Origin: Panaeolus papilionaceus
Taxonomy: Eukaryota; Basidiomycota; Agaricomycetes; Agaricales
Length of the DNA stretch: 64,000 nucleotides
NCBI GenBank assembly: GCA_015501605.1
Contig: JADNRZ010000001.1
Location: 620,001 to 684,000, forward strand
Direction: 5' to 3'
Shown: piece by piece, positions 1 through 12,525 of the stretch
How the letters are laid out: each line of letters opens with the position of its first letter
Numbering within the stretch: the stretch's first letter is position 1
The notes under the pieces: model-generated
Seen by the model: only the letters and a program-made list of their open reading frames with translations
The model's database searches: none
Told to the model about the DNA's origin: nothing
Made by a program: the position numbers and the translations under genes

Positions 1-1435
1 TCGACGTCCCAGAGTTGTATTCGGAGATTCTCGCTGCAGGTGGTGGACTGTGTGCGAGCGGGACAGGTTGTTGGTCGGCGTTTTTCGGATCCATCAACGA
101 CGCCCAACCGACTTCTGAATCCGTCGATGCAGCCCTCGGCCTCCCCGGGCCATGGCCAAAGCTTCCATTGTCACTGAACGATGATTGACTAGAAAGACCC
201 GTCTCAAACTCAGCTTGCGATGGAGGTGCTGATGTCGAGATGTCGTCTGTGAGTGCCAACCTTGCACGGTGGCGGAAACTGCCTGGGTACAATCGTTTAT
301 CAAAGGAGTCCCGGGCAGAGTTCATTCCTGAACTCTCCCTTCCCATGCGGGGCATCGTGCTGAACCGCGATGAGAACGTGGAGGTCCCGATACTGGAGCT
401 ACGTATGGGGTTTGGTTCAGATAGTCGAGGGAGAGGTGGAGAGGATGGGAGGACAGAGCCATTTTGGAAAGAAGAATGGCGCGAGAAGCTGGAGGTGAGG
501 GGGGGTCGCAGGGGCGGGGTTGACGTTATCAACGCTGATGATGATGGGCGGCTCGAAATATTCTCTTTCGATCTCCAAATCTGTTCAAACCCAGAGCCAG
601 GACGAGGGAGATGAGTGGTAGTCGGGCTGAAGATGGGTTTGGTTTCGAGTAGGGGAGATGCATATGCACTATATCGTATTGTGTCGAGGCGGAGGTCGGG
701 GGAATGATATATATCGGTGTCCCTTGCAGAATGTCCGAGGATAAGCCTCTAGAATGGATTTAAGTATTCGATGACGACAGTGTTGATGTTAAGCTCGTAC
801 CTGCGCGTGGTTGTGGGGGCTCAGTGGGGTGAAACCCGTACTGACAACGGGATCAAGTTTATGATCCTGTGGTGGTGTTGTGGGCACTAGAGGAGGATCA
901 GCAGAATCGGAGTCAAGCAAGTCGCATATTGACTTTGCGGATTCTGGGGAAAGTTGTAGCCCATCGGTCTCAACGGTACTGACAGGTGCAGGGACATGGG
1001 CGACACGATGATGCTATAGACAAAAAGATATGAATGATCAATTCTGTCCACAACAATTGAAGGTGCCGAGCACTTACCTCGTCGCGTGCTGCGATGTCAA
1101 AAAAACCTTGACCACACGCACTGCAGTTGGGGTGGGCATTTGAACCCCGATAGTGATCCTCCAAGGCAAACTCTGCATGGTAGCTCCTCTCACAAAGAGC
1201 ACAGTCCCAAGTTGGAGGGTGCTTGGCTGTCATGTGCTGGTTGTGCTCGATGAGCACATAGGACGTCAGGGAGAAAAAGGTAAAGGAGACTCACCGCATT
1301 AAACGCCGTAGTGCTGGTAAATCTTCGATCACAGATACCGCAGAAAGGGTGCCAGGCGCTGCTTGACCGAATATGCTGCAGGAGCGCCTCTTTATTTGTG
1401 AAGGACCTGTTGTCGCACTGCGGGCAGACAGGCAT
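1..1435 (-). CDS. C2H2 zinc-finger protein with Ser/Pro-rich tail (C-terminus off the left edge)
   Basis: Probable nucleic-acid-binding protein of the nucleus; target unknown. It starts at ATG 1433-1435. Four exons are visible: 1435-1295, 1236-1078, 1013-801 and 748 to beyond the edge, with introns of 58, 64 and 52 bases. The first 100 residues hold four C2H2-like fingers in a row. Splicing proves itself: finger 2 (CGICDRRF...) gets its histidines only when exon 1 joins exon 2 (AFNA|HMTAKH), and finger 4 (CSACGQGFFDIAARDE) only when exon 2 joins exon 3 (HHRVAH). After about residue 105 the protein is low-complexity and rich in Ser, Pro and Thr; this frame stays open to base 1, so roughly 420 residues are visible and the end is missing. 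Similar short finger arrays with long disordered tails are common in agarics. The zinc-finger call is firm; the role is unknown. Confidence 0.85.
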
Positions 1436-2150
1436 GGCGAAGAATGAAAAAGTAGGGAGTGGGAGGTGACAGAAAGGTTTACAGTGTTGTTAATTAACGC
1501 GGAGACAACGCCTCGAGGCTTTTGCGTGTTCAACCCGACATGTTGTATTTCTGTGTTGATCTTGTGTGCCGACACAAAAATCAAAAGATGTGCCCCTGCC
1601 GTCTGAGCAGCAATCAAGACCAGAAAATGAATTCATCCGTTGAGAAGGGCAGGGTTTAGCTTAGTTATAAAGTCTCTATGACACGTATCCGTTGAGAGTC
1701 TGAACCATCCCACTAAATCTTGAACAAGATCTTATCGAGCTGACAGAGTGACGAGAACAAGATTAACCGAGCCTCAAGGCTTCACCCATCTCCAGTTGTA
1801 TGGCCGTTTACCCACGCACAGCAACATCAAACACTCATCCTCACGTGTAGCCCTCGAAATAACCAAGTATCGACTGTTTAGAATTCAGGTAGTTACATGC
1901 CATTAAATGGGTAGATAAGAAAGGAAGGGGATTAGACAAACAATAATACTACAGAAAAAATACGATAACACAAAAGAGATTGATAGGGAGATAACCTCGG
2001 ATGATGACAGAGGATGCTCAGGGACACACTGTCCAGTGTACAAGGTCCTGATATCTATGTAGAGGGCAACAGATCGAGCGCCATTGAGCGGGACAGGCGG
2101 CGTTTCGAAAATCAGAACATACGAATTTATTAAGAGCAGAGTGACCTCTG
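1436..2150. other. Intergenic, 715 bp
   Basis: Lies upstream of the zinc-finger gene and downstream of the DUF4336 gene. Short frames are present but have no splice or family support. It probably holds the zinc-finger promoter and the 3' UTR of the DUF4336 gene. I see no repeat or RNA gene. Confidence 0.5.
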
Positions 2151-3748
2151 TTAGTTTAGGAAAAACTTGTACACATCTCGCCAGGCTTGTTTTGCATCTT
2201 TTTCGATCACATCCTGTTGATGAAACAGTTAGTTCATTGTGCAAACTTCTATCAGGACGTTCGAATTACTCCGTGACATGGGATAATCCTCTCAAAATCC
2301 CATGAATCGACTGTCTTTGCGTCGCGTCGCATTGCCCTAGTACATACGTGAATAAGTGACGCTCCCCAGTTCGTAGAAAGAAGAGGAGAACGTACGCGTC
2401 GTCTGTTCCAAGGTTTGCTGTAAGTTTCGAATGGAGCCACGAAGATGGTCCAAATCCTCCTATTCCCAGAAAGGTGGGCGAGCTCTTGGATTTCGAATAC
2501 TAAAAGGGTTAAATCAGAACAAAGTAAGCACACGGAGGGCTTTCTGCGAATCGAAATAACCGCATACCTGTTCTTTGCAAGGCAGATTCATCAACAAGTC
2601 TGCTTCGATCAGACTTTTGGATTCCTTATGAAGGAATGCGACATCCTTATTCTTAAATCCTGAAAAATAACTGGAAATTTTTATTCAGTTTGCCATTCGA
2701 GCTCCACTGCCGGACCATCGAGCAATCATCTTTCGACGCTTACCAGTGTTCCACCTAAAGTGCACGGTAGAGTCGTGTCAAACAAAGTGTAAGTCTTCAC
2801 ATAGCAGTGATTGAGACGGGAGAACGTTACCTCATCTTCGAAGCCATATTTCGTGTCGGGAGGGTCCTGTCCCCAGACTTTGGCACAACGATTATGAGTG
2901 ACGCGAGCGTTCGATAGCTTCGAACGGTACTTACCTCCATCGAATACCAGTTTCTTATTCCCGTGACGGGTGATAGCGCCCTTCGGTGCGATGAGTTTTG
3001 CGTTTGGGTAGGTGTCCTTGAATTCAGCTACCCCAGACAACATTAATTAACGGAGACAATCAGCCTGGGGGTTCTATAGAGGATGCCCTCGGGATCGCTG
3101 GGAGCAGAATGATCTGCAGATCTGAACGCGACCGCAAGGGTACTCCTTCGTCGTTCGTCATCACGAAAGCTTATCATCTCCACCTAGACAACCTCGTAAT
3201 AAAATGATCAGATTAGACACTCACTCAAGTAAAGATGATGCACGGCGTCTGCACCAATGATGTATCTGGGTAAAAGGGGGAATTGTCGATTAAAGTTGAC
3301 AAGACAGTTGAATGAAACATTCCATGCTCACTTGACGGGTCCGAGTTCATCAATTTTTGCCTTTGTCTCAGTGTCCAAGGGGGTGGATGCGAGTATCCAA
3401 AGGTCCCCGCCTCGAAGCTGAATAGCAGTCGAACGCCCACCAATCGGCCATATGCCGAATCTGGAGAAAGGACTTTTCGAATGTCCAACACAAGCGTAAG
3501 TCTATGATGTATCTCCAAGGACTCTGGGCAGGGATAAATGTGTTTTGAGAATGCGCTTACCGGGAGAACGTCCATACTCCTTTCGTGACCTGTCGATGCA
3601 AGGGTGTCAGGACTCTTGAATAAATGCCCAAATTCGAAGTGAAAATGTCCGTCGGTCCAATGGCAGCGCGTGCCTCCGGAAGAACCACTGGATGTGGAGC
3701 ACACAAGAAACAAATATATCCTACCTCACGGATTACAGTTTCCGACAT
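2151..3748 (-). CDS. DUF4336 family protein, 11 short exons
   Basis: Member of the DUF4336 family, thought to have a metallo-hydrolase-like fold; substrate unknown. It starts at ATG 3746-3748 (MSETVIRE) and ends at TAA 2151-2153. Joining 11 exons gives about 237 residues with family motifs in order: VWTFSRFGIWPIGGRSTAI, LWILASTPLDTETKAKIDEL, YIIGADAVHHLYL, TYPNAKLIAPKG, VWGQDPPDTKYGFEDE, CYFSGFKNKDVAFLH, SLIEADLLMNLPCKEQ, then AMRRDAKTVDSWDFERIIPC followed by HGDVIEKDAKQAWRDVYKFF. Motifs run across the junctions (for example HC|YFSG and HG|DVIEK), so the exon structure is well supported even though the exons are tiny (some under 12 bases). HH at about residue 70 and the IIPCHGD histidine are candidate metal ligands by analogy only. 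No signal peptide or membrane helix. Family call sure; function open. Confidence 0.88.
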
Positions 3749-4146
3749 TTCTGGAGCTGAAGGGATTTGAAGCGAGTATGGAAGAGCGAGTGGTTAAAGA
3801 GCAAGATGGAAAGTAAACCCCAGTCTGAACTGCAATATGTATGTTCGTTGTAGCTCCTCGATGAGGGAAAGAACGGGGAGTGGGTATAACGACGTCATGC
3901 ATGACAAAAGGAACCTTGGCGATCGCATAGGAAACCCCAACAAGACTGCAAACAGCCCCAACCCCGGCAGTAAAGCGCACTACACACGAGCACAAAAGTT
4001 GTCTGGGGGGTATTCATAATGAAGTATATTGACTCTACACGATACATTAAACTTGAACTAACAGTACAACAAGAAGCATAGCAAAGAAAAAGGCAGAGAG
4101 GATGGTATGGGAATAACTTATGGATATCAAATGCAGTTCAAATCGT
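3749..4146. other. Intergenic between DUF4336 gene and HIR1, 398 bp
   Basis: Both neighbours are on the minus strand, so this holds the DUF4336 promoter and the HIR1 3' UTR. A minus-strand frame at 3726-3995 contains a hydrophobic stretch (CVVRFTAGVGAVCSLVGVSYAIAK), but it is not in frame with a conserved start and I do not call it a gene. Confidence 0.5.
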
Positions 4147-7100
4147 TCAATAGCTACCATCTGTAGCTTTTTTAAGAGTTTCTTGCCACTCTTGAGCAAG
4201 CGAAGAAAATTCCTTATTTCGAGCTGCCAACAATTCATCAGAAACAACTAAAATCATGACAAAGGAGAGCGCTTACCAAACACCGACAACACTTCCTTCA
4301 AAAGCTCCCACTTAGAGAATCCAACAATCGTAGGACTCCAATTATCATCACGACCCGGTCTCCAATACACAGGCCCCAGTAGCTCTTTAATAAGCTCCTC
4401 AGCCATTCCAGAAAGACTATTCTGCGCCAGATGTTTAGCATACTGTAGCAGCGCTTGTTTGAATTCCTGAGGACTCTCCAAGAATTTGGTAGACATGATA
4501 CGCGTCTCGAGGTGTCCAAGCGTGATTGCCGTCTGCCAGAACTCTGGCCGTGAAGGGTCAGGCGTTGATTCCTCGAGTGAAGGTGCGATGCTGGCTTCAA
4601 TGCTTGACATGACACTCTTCACAGCAGAGGTAATACTTGAGCGACGTCTGCCTTGTCCGAATTCCGAGCTTCCCGACCACCAGCGGTCGGCGAGTACGAT
4701 CCAGCAAGAAAGAGATGAGTCATATGCATAAACGACATTGTTGGAGCAGGTTATAATAGGAACCCCGTTTTCACGGATCGAGGCGGAGACGATGGAGATG
4801 TTGGGCGACATGGCGTAAAGGGTGAGTAGAGAAACTGGAGGGAAGTTTGCTGCTTGTTTCTTGACATTCCTAGAAATAACGTTTAATCTCAGGTGTTGAA
4901 GAGGATAAGAATCCAACTGACCATGAATAGACTTGGCCTGTAGTCGTTATGACTAACAAAGAGTTTTTACACCCTTCCATGACCGAACATGGGGCGCCGA
5001 GACAAAGTGTAGGCATGGCCCTAAAGCGCGCATTAGACCGTTATTTTCGTTATTGTTAAATATACGACATACCGCCTGCCTGTAGGTGTCCACACAACGA
5101 CTGATCCATCTTGTAGGGCAGCCGCTGAAAAAAGGGATGTCGCTTTAACGCAAAGGACTGGGGAGGGTAGGTAGTCTATCCAAAATATCTCCTTCCCTTG
5201 ACTGAAAATCACTTCTATCGTGTCTGTGCAAATGCCAAATTAGAAACACTAAATATAGTAACAAAAGCACACTTACTCGTCTCCTCTGTGTTTTTGGCTT
5301 CGAACGTGTCTGTGGTGCTATCATCCACATTCACAGTTAAATACGACACAAGAGCTGGAACAGGTAGAATGGCTTCAGGCTTTGATGACTCTGTCCATAT
5401 CCTCTGTTGGGGAACCACTCCTGCAGCACCCCATGTTGATATTGATTTGACAATTGGAACTTCAGCAGGTTTCTCGCCAAACTTCTTGATTGGTATGTCG
5501 ATATCCATAGGATCTGAAAAGGGCTGCTCCTCGGGAGGCGGGAAGGAACTTGTTGAGTAAGTCCGGGAAGGTGCAATAGGTGTAGGTTTGGTAGAATGTC
5601 CATTGATTTGAGTAAGTTGAGCTCGCTTAGGTCCGGTCGGTGGTGCAGAGATGCTGGATGAATGTTGACCTGCAGATGGGATAGAACTTGTATTTCCAAC
5701 AAGTTGTACTCTCTTCTTATCCTTTGGCGCGCGCTTTGCAACGAGGATGTTGACCTTCTCTCCTTGGTTATCTGCCCCAGATGCAAAACCATTGGCTACA
5801 GGCGGCATGGGAGTTGGTTTTGGATTGGAGGAGACGTGGGAATAGCCTTCTGGAAGTGGTGGCGGTACAAAACCAAACTTTGCAAGATACTGTTCCTGGT
5901 CAGCACGGGTAGAAAGTCCCTCCAACTCGGTCGAGTCGAATTGGAATGCAGCTATAGTCCCATCAGACGACGCTGCGTAGAGTGTTAGACCATCCCATGA
6001 CCTGGAGAATGAGATTGTGAATTTAACGAATTATGAGGACTGAACTGGCCGACATACCAGCTAAGGTCCATAATCTGTCGCTCAAAAACCTCCTTCGCAA
6101 CGATAAGCGGACGGGCAGACTTTGTTTGCCACACTGAAACGGATCTGTCATCGGCTCCAAGCGCAACTACGGAGCAAATATTGGCTGTTGAGATTGGAGC
6201 CGATGGATTGCGTAGGAATATATGAGGATTGTACGCCTGTAGTCCGCGCGTCAGTGAGATTCTTCCCAGATCAGGAGTCACTTACCGCAACCTCCACTGT
6301 ATTTTCATGTCCTACGAGACTGATTTCCGATGTCCATGTATTACGCGTGATAACCGCCGCAATAAAAACATATCCCTTGTTGTTCGTCGCATTAGAGGCA
6401 GTGATGTGTGCACCATCCGGAGACCAGCTGGTAAAATTGATTAAACCAAGCTTTCCTTGAATTGTCTCGACATACCTCAAACGGCGGAAGAAGGTGCTTC
6501 CAGGCGAATCCTCAAAGGGTTTGGTCACTTCGGCTTCTAATGACCAGTCTGTGGTTTTCCAAATCTTGACGGTTCTGTCATCGGATTGTGTAGCAAGGAA
6601 TTCCCCAACAGGATCCCAACACACTCCCTTCACAAAGCCCTGATGCTGGTCAAGTTTTCGAAGACGCTCTATGGCGAGTTAACTCAAGCGCTCGGCATAT
6701 GGAAAGTTGCTCATTACTTACCGAGGGTGAATCCACACCAGATCATGACCGCAGAGTCCAATCCCACTGACGCCAGATATCTATCCCCGGGCGACCATGC
6801 AACATCCGTGACATCTAGACAAATAATATTCAATCCAATGTGGAAAGGACAAGAGATGTTAAACATACCACTTTCGTGACCAGGAAGCCGCTTTAGAGGT
6901 TTCCAGCCCTCTACGTTGACCTCGTCCGAGCCCCAAACCCTGCCTCGTGCATTACTAGAGAACAATAAGCAGGTTGAATTGAAGAAACGCGAATAAGCCG
7001 TACGGGTCATGGTCCCAGATCATTACAGTCTCGTCGTCACTTCCACTAGCCAACCATTTACCAGAGTGGGCCCATCGCACAGTCAACACTGGTCCAGAGT

Positions 7101-7326
7101 GCATTGTAAGGGTACATAGGGATTTGGGAGGTTTGCCAGAATGCTCCGCTGCTTCATTTAGGATGGGCTTTGTGCTCCATATCCGAATCTTCGCGTCAAG
7201 TCCACCTGTGGCAATTCGTGAACCATCAGGGTGTACGTGAATAGAGAAGATAGAGAGTCTTTTCGGATTTTGCTCCGACTTTGCTGAATCCTTGTGTATG
7301 ACCCATGCTGGCTTGGTAAAGTACAT
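4147..7326 (-). CDS. HIR1: Histone chaperone HIR complex subunit (HIRA/Hir1-like)
   Basis: Core subunit of the nuclear HIR/HIRA complex, which deposits H3-H4 independently of replication and represses histone genes. It starts at ATG 7324-7326 (MYFTKPAWVIHKDS) and ends at TGA 4147-4149, about 10 exons and roughly 880 residues. The N-terminal ~340 residues form a seven-bladed WD40 propeller: repeats include HPDGSRIATGGLDAKIRIW, HSGKWLASGSDDETVMIWD, SPGDRYLASVGLDSAVMIW, DPVGEFLATQSDDRTVKIW and CSVVALGADDRSVSVWQ. A HIRA B-motif-like basic segment (LVAKRAPKDKKRVQL) follows at about residue 430. This would be the Asf1-binding segment by family knowledge. A Ser/Pro-rich linker leads to the C-terminal Hira domain (LYAMSPNISIVSASIRENG, YAYDSSLSCWIVLADRWW). 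The last exon ends ELLAARNKEFSSLAQEWQET. HIR1 is divergent from the MFS gene across a 1-kb promoter region. Confidence 0.93.
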
Positions 7327-8371
7327 GATGACTTTTCGGGGATGTGGTGGAACGCCTTCCGATCGTTAGTTTTGAGTTAATGGATGAGGCGTATTGCGTT
7401 TAAACCTGGACCTGTACTTCTAAAGTAACCGGTATAATTGTTTGAAGGCTAAATTTTGTGCCTTGTTAGCACAATAATGCCGTAGCGAATGAACGAGTAA
7501 TGAAGAGCGTCGTCGTGGTCGCGTCCAAGAGGACAGGGTTGCAATTAAATTTCCTTTTTCAGCAACTCTGTTCTACACCACCACCATCACCGCTCTACCT
7601 CAATCCCTCTGGAAGATTGAAATTGCAATACAGTACCATGAATTTCATTATTTAAACTGGCTTATCGGGTTCATTGACTTGCACCACGGATTAAAAATAT
7701 CCCTCTCATCGTTATCTTCATGTTACGTGCCGAGGGGTGGTCCTCGCTTTGTCCACAACGGACTCGGATATCGTCATTTGATCCAAAATCACGCATATTC
7801 CATTCTTGAACCGGCATCCAACACGCGCTATTGATACTACTCTATCACAAAGGCCGTAGCCTCAGGACATAGTTCTGGACTTGGATGGCTCATAGACCGC
7901 CTCATTGGCTTAAACTAGGAGTTCCCGCCTGCCTTTGCTGGTCCAAGTCTGCCTTGTTGACTCGACTGTTTTTCTTTGCTTTGACGTGCAACACTCGCTA
8001 AAGTACGCAGCATTTGCCTGCATGGGAAACGAGTTATCAAGTCAATAGGTTCTATCTTTGTCTCTAACTCCCTTCATTTGCAGAAAGGAAATACATCTTG
8101 CGTCATTTGAAGGTTCCTCTGCACCATCCCAAGAAGGCGCCTCAAATGAAGACGTGACCTCCAGGACGGAGCCCGTTCTCTATATCAGTATTGTCAAAAA
8201 TAACTGTCCCTGTCCGAATCCTTGTGCACCGTATGGCTTCGATGATGTGCTCTCAGCCCCACGCACGCTGGCTTTGCAGGCCCCTTAAATTCGACTGAAA
8301 AATTGCCTATAGCAATCAGTTGAATTGAGGTTCCCTCCCAACTTTTTTACGGTCAACCCCTCATTTCAATC
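7327..8371. promoter_or_regulatory. Divergent intergenic region between HIR1 and the MFS transporter
   Basis: 1,045 bp separating two start codons that point away from each other, so it must contain both promoters. A frame at 8058-8288 has no family support. CT-rich stretches occur, as is usual for fungal promoters. No specific operator is recognised. Confidence 0.55.
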
Positions 8372-10741
8372 ATGTCTGTAGCCCTTCCAAAAGTCGAACC
8401 CAAGAAGCAGACTTCAGTCAGCTCTAGCGATTCGTCTGGAAAGCGATCGCCAGAACTTGACACCAAATCTGTCGCTAGTGACGACCTCGTCGATGCTGAG
8501 CCTGAGCCATTCAAGCTGTACAATTTTCTCTTCCGTCGACACCTTTACAAACCAAAGGACTTGGACGCCATTGCCACTCGCCGCTCGGTCTATGACGATC
8601 CTAATCTTGCCCCTCACTATTGGCCCAAGCCAGACTACGAGAACATCCATCGGTTTGATATTAGTACTCGATGGACTGCTCGTGAAGAACAGGTGCGTTA
8701 TCTGGCCTTCCACATCTTCTCTCATTGTACGAACCCTAGAACAGGCTCTTCTGCGCAAAATTGACTGGAAAGTGATGCTGTGGGGTACAATTCAGAACCC
8801 GTGCCTCCCAATCTATTTCTCACTTTCATCTATGTATTAGCTGCTATCAGCTTTTCTGCACTGAATCTTGATCGAGGCAATCTCACTCAAGTCAACACCG
8901 ACAACTTCCTACCAGACCTTGGGATGACGACGAATGGTGCGTTTTTGTATCCAAGTGTTCGAGCTGAACTGACTCGGTCTACCCATAGATTACAATTTGG
9001 GAAATACTGTTTTTCGTCTGGCATTCCTCATCGCTGAGCTACCATCCCAACTTATCTCGAAGAGGGTCGGTAAACCAGCTACTCCGTATGACATCTGATG
9101 ATTTACTAACCTCGCATGCAGCTTGGCCCAGATCGCTGGATTCCTATCCAGATGTGTGTATGGGCAATCTTGACCATGTGTCAGTTCTGGCTTACAGGAA
9201 GGTCGACTTTCCTGCTTTTCCGAGCTCTACTTGGGTTCATGCAAGGTGGATTCATTCCCGATCTTATCCTATATCTATCATGTACGTTTCTCGGATTCCA
9301 TCAGATTCGTTCCCTTACAGGCAAATCCTAGACTTTTACACTAAACATGAACTTCCATTCCGCCTCGCACTTTTCTGGATGTCGTCTAACGTCATTAGTA
9401 TCTTTGGGTCCTTCCTTGCAGTCGGCGTGTTGCGCATGAGGGGTGTCCAGGGGAAAGCAGGATGGAGATGGTTATTTCTTGTCGAGTGCGTCACTTACCT
9501 AGGCCAAATAAAACCAGCCTGCTTATGCTTTCCTTCATTATTCTAGGGGTCTTCTCACCTTGCTTATTGGAATTGCCACGTTTTTCAAGATGCCACCGTC
9601 ACCAACTCAAACTAAATCCTGGTTCCGACCCAAAGGATGGTTCACTGAACGTGAAGAGTACATTGCCACTACGAGAATCCTCAGAGACGACCCTACAAAG
9701 GCAAGTGTATTTCTTTCCTGGTTGATATGCAAAAATTGAGCAACAACATCTTGCCTCAGGGTGACATGCACAACCGAGAGGGTCTTTCTCTGAAGAGGCT
9801 TTGGAAAGCCCTTTGCGACTATGATCTGTGGCCTCTTTACGCCATGTACGTCAGGATGCACAACCTCTAAGGTTTTCACTAAAGCGCTACCTTCACAGCG
9901 GTCTGCTTTTCGGCATTCCAAGCAGCCCACCCGCAACCTACCTCACGCTCGCTCTGCGTAACCTCGGTTTCAGCACCATCAACACCAACCTGCTCACCAT
10001 CCCATCCACAGTTGGCGGTATAGTCACCATGGCCATAGTCACCCTCGTATCTGAAAACCTCAATGATCGTGCATTTGTCTCCATATCAGAGGACTTCTGG
10101 ACCCTTCCATTTTTGATCGCACTTAGGACATTGCCTGATAATCCCAACCCATGGCTCTTCTATGGCATGACTTCAGTCCTGTTGATGTATCCCTATACAC
10201 ATCCTATTCAAGTCGGCTGGGCTTCACGAAATTCTGGTGCTGTGGCAACCCGAACTGTCAGTGCGTCTGTGTATAACATGTGAGTATACACGGTCCGGTC
10301 ATGGACTTGTAGAGTATGAACTGACATTCGCTCTTCCCTTGCAGGTTCGTGCAAGCATCATCCATCATTTCCGCCAATATTTACAGAAAGGATGATCAGC
10401 CAATGTGTATGCACACCTCGATTCGATCTCTTCACGGCTCGTTTTGCTTACCATACCTCTTTTCTTCTACATAGATCGACGAGGGAATAGTTATCTCATC
10501 GCTATTTGCGCTTTTAACTTGTTCATTCTCTACCCTGGAACCAAGCTTTACTACATTTGGCGCAACAAGCAGAAGGCCAGAAAGTGGGATGCTATGACAT
10601 CGGAGGTACGCCTTTCGTTTCTCGTCTGCCGATATGTTTGTTTACTTACCTGCCCATACTTTATTCCAGGAAAAGAGCGAATATCTTGCTACCACCAAGG
10701 ACGTCGGCAATCGTCGTCTCGATTTCCGTTTCGCCCATTAG
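8372..10741 (+). CDS. MFS transporter, Dal5/allantoate-permease type (anion:cation symporter family)
   Basis: Predicted plasma-membrane 12-helix symporter for small organic anions; members move allantoate, vitamins (biotin, pantothenate, nicotinate) or dipeptides, and the substrate here cannot be read. It starts at ATG 8372 ([13 protein letters not shown]) and ends at TAG 10739-10741. About ten exons join in frame: [32 protein letters not shown] loop, [76 protein letters not shown], then [18 protein letters not shown] and the C-terminal [14 protein letters not shown] cytosolic N-terminus of about 100 residues is Ser- and charge-rich. The intron after RILRDDPTK begins with GC (AAG|gcaagt), a rare GC-AG intron. 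All key family blocks are present, so the gene looks intact. Confidence 0.9.
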
Positions 10742-11337
10742 ATTCCAAGGTCTGTCTTTTCTCATTTGATTTAGATGGCGAATAATGTTTTGAATTTGTT
10801 TTCCAGTCTCCTGCGTCTACGTGTAACTGTAATTCTATGATATATGTACTCCAGCAATTTTATGGTTATCTTCGAATGCTTCCTTTGCGTGCAAATTGAC
10901 ATCGGAGGTTTGTGTTCCTTTTTACTATGGATTCGAGCCTGTGGCCCTGTGCTCCCTTTAACTACATGCCATAATGAATCTCTTGCATGAGAGGGACTGC
11001 TGCCTATGTACCTAGGGTATCGCGCAACCGCGTTCGCCATTTACATGGACTAAACTGGTCATGTTGGCAAGAATTTATATCGGCCAGGATAAAAGTGGGA
11101 TATCAGCCTCGAAAGTCGACATTTCAGTGTAGATCAAAAGTGACTAGCATTTGCTTGCTGACCGACGTCGGAAGTCGGATCCCCTTTTTATTATGGATGG
11201 ATGGTTCGGTCTGAGTCCGCCCAGCCAACATACAAAGAGGAAATCAATCGAGAAAAAAAGGTATTTAAGTATCTCAGTCATCCTCACCTTTATAGAGGTC
11301 CCCATTGTAACCCAGCACATTTCTTGACATCAGTAAC
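10742..11337. other. Intergenic, 596 bp, with TATA-like box near 11261
   Basis: 3' UTR of the transporter followed by the promoter of the next gene. A TATTTAAG box lies at about 11261-11268, some 70-80 bases before the start at 11338. No other element is seen. Confidence 0.5.
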
Positions 11338-12057
11338 ATGGCCGATTTCGTGCGCACCCCCAAACCTGCCTCCGACTGGTGCACCGACGGCCTGCAATCG
11401 TATAATATCCATGTCCACGATATCGACCATGCACATACTTTCTTCAATCAGGGCTTACCTCACTCACAGGAACCCGTTGCAATGCGGGAATTCACCCTAA
11501 AACTCTTGAATTTCGCAGATCTGCTGATGTCATTAGAGGCAACCACTGACGCTTTTGCATTACTTTTGTTGCACGACCTCGATTTCGAATGCGACTACTC
11601 GAAGCCCGGTTTTCGATGCCTGCCGTTCCTCAGACCCAACATCCCTTTTCGAATAGGTGGTGAGCCCATAAGCGCCATACCTGACTTTGTCGTGCGGGAT
11701 GCATCCAGCGCCACAACGCTGCTCGTCGGGGAGGATAAAAGGGCCCAAGTTGATGAAGAAAGCGACAGGGTCGCTCCCCAACTCATTGCCCAGAGCATCG
11801 GAGCGTTCACAGAAAACAACGAGATCCGAAGGGATCGTGGCCAAGAGCCACTTCTATCCATGGTTAGTGCAAAGGTTTTCGGACAACAGAGTACTTCATT
11901 GATTTTCACCGCCTATTTCAGGTCATTCCCAGAATCGGGATGGCGGGCGGCATGACTCGCTTTTGTCACTCAATCCCTAGTCACCGCTATCAATGAGACC
12001 GCATACCCTACGCAGCCGACCGCTATACTCCCTCAAACGACCCAGCCGACATTATAA
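11338..12057 (+). pseudogene. Unrecognised fungal family protein (copy 1), probable 3' frameshift
   Basis: Paralogue of the gene at 12526-13446; I do not know a named family. It starts at ATG 11338 (MADFVRTPKPASDWCTDGLQ). Exon 1 runs to about 11862 (GQEPLLSM). After the intron the frame reads VIPRIGMAGGMTRFCHS and then meets TGA at 11994-11996. The expected family C-terminus (LVTAINETAYPTQPTAIL) lies in the next frame, from about 11971 to a TAA at 12055-12057. This points to a single-base indel near 11970, or a sequencing error. Exon 1 carries IPDFVV (Asp116), LLVGEDKR (Glu132-x-Lys134) and APQLIAQSIGAF (Gln148), the spacing seen in PD-(D/E)XK nuclease folds. That fold is inference. Calling it a pseudogene rests on the frameshift alone; the shortened protein might still be made. 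Confidence 0.6.
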
Positions 12058-12525
12058 TATGTTGTGCGCATTTCAAGGGCATTGTGTGGTCCTTGGAGAA
12101 CAGCTCAGTGAGGATTGAGGACAAGTAACTGATCCTTTTGATCCGGTCGTCGATATTTGGGGTAGGTTTAGCTTTTGTGGATCTCATCATTTCTGGTTCG
12201 CCTGCCTTGCTGCTTTCATGTATTCCTTTTGTCTACTTCACCTCTACGTGCTTTCATTCAGCTGCTTTCAATAATGTTGCACTTGTTTTTTTTGGTTAGT
12301 TAAATATTTTCTGAATTATTTTGAATCGTGTTGTTTTGCTGTTCTCTAGCGCACTCGTTGTGACCGGTTGACCGCGCACGACAGCGTTCTTTATGAATCA
12401 CTCTTAGACTAGGACATCTCCTCATGGTTTGACCATGACGACGATGTCTCACCACAAATGCCTTTATTTAGCATTGACTTCTGCCAGCTTGATCCCAATC
12501 AATTACACTTCATATTAAACTTGAC
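11997..12525. other. Intergenic between the two paralogues
   Basis: Up to 12057 it holds the frame-shifted coding remnant of copy 1. The rest is noncoding and includes a T-rich tract at about 12285-12330. It presumably contains the promoter of copy 2. No TATA box stands out. Confidence 0.5.

Noticed and set aside
3726..3995. Minus-strand frame with a hydrophobic helix upstream of the DUF4336 gene, as a possible membrane anchor
   Set aside because: It does not join in phase to the conserved N-terminus MSETVIRE, which has its own good ATG.
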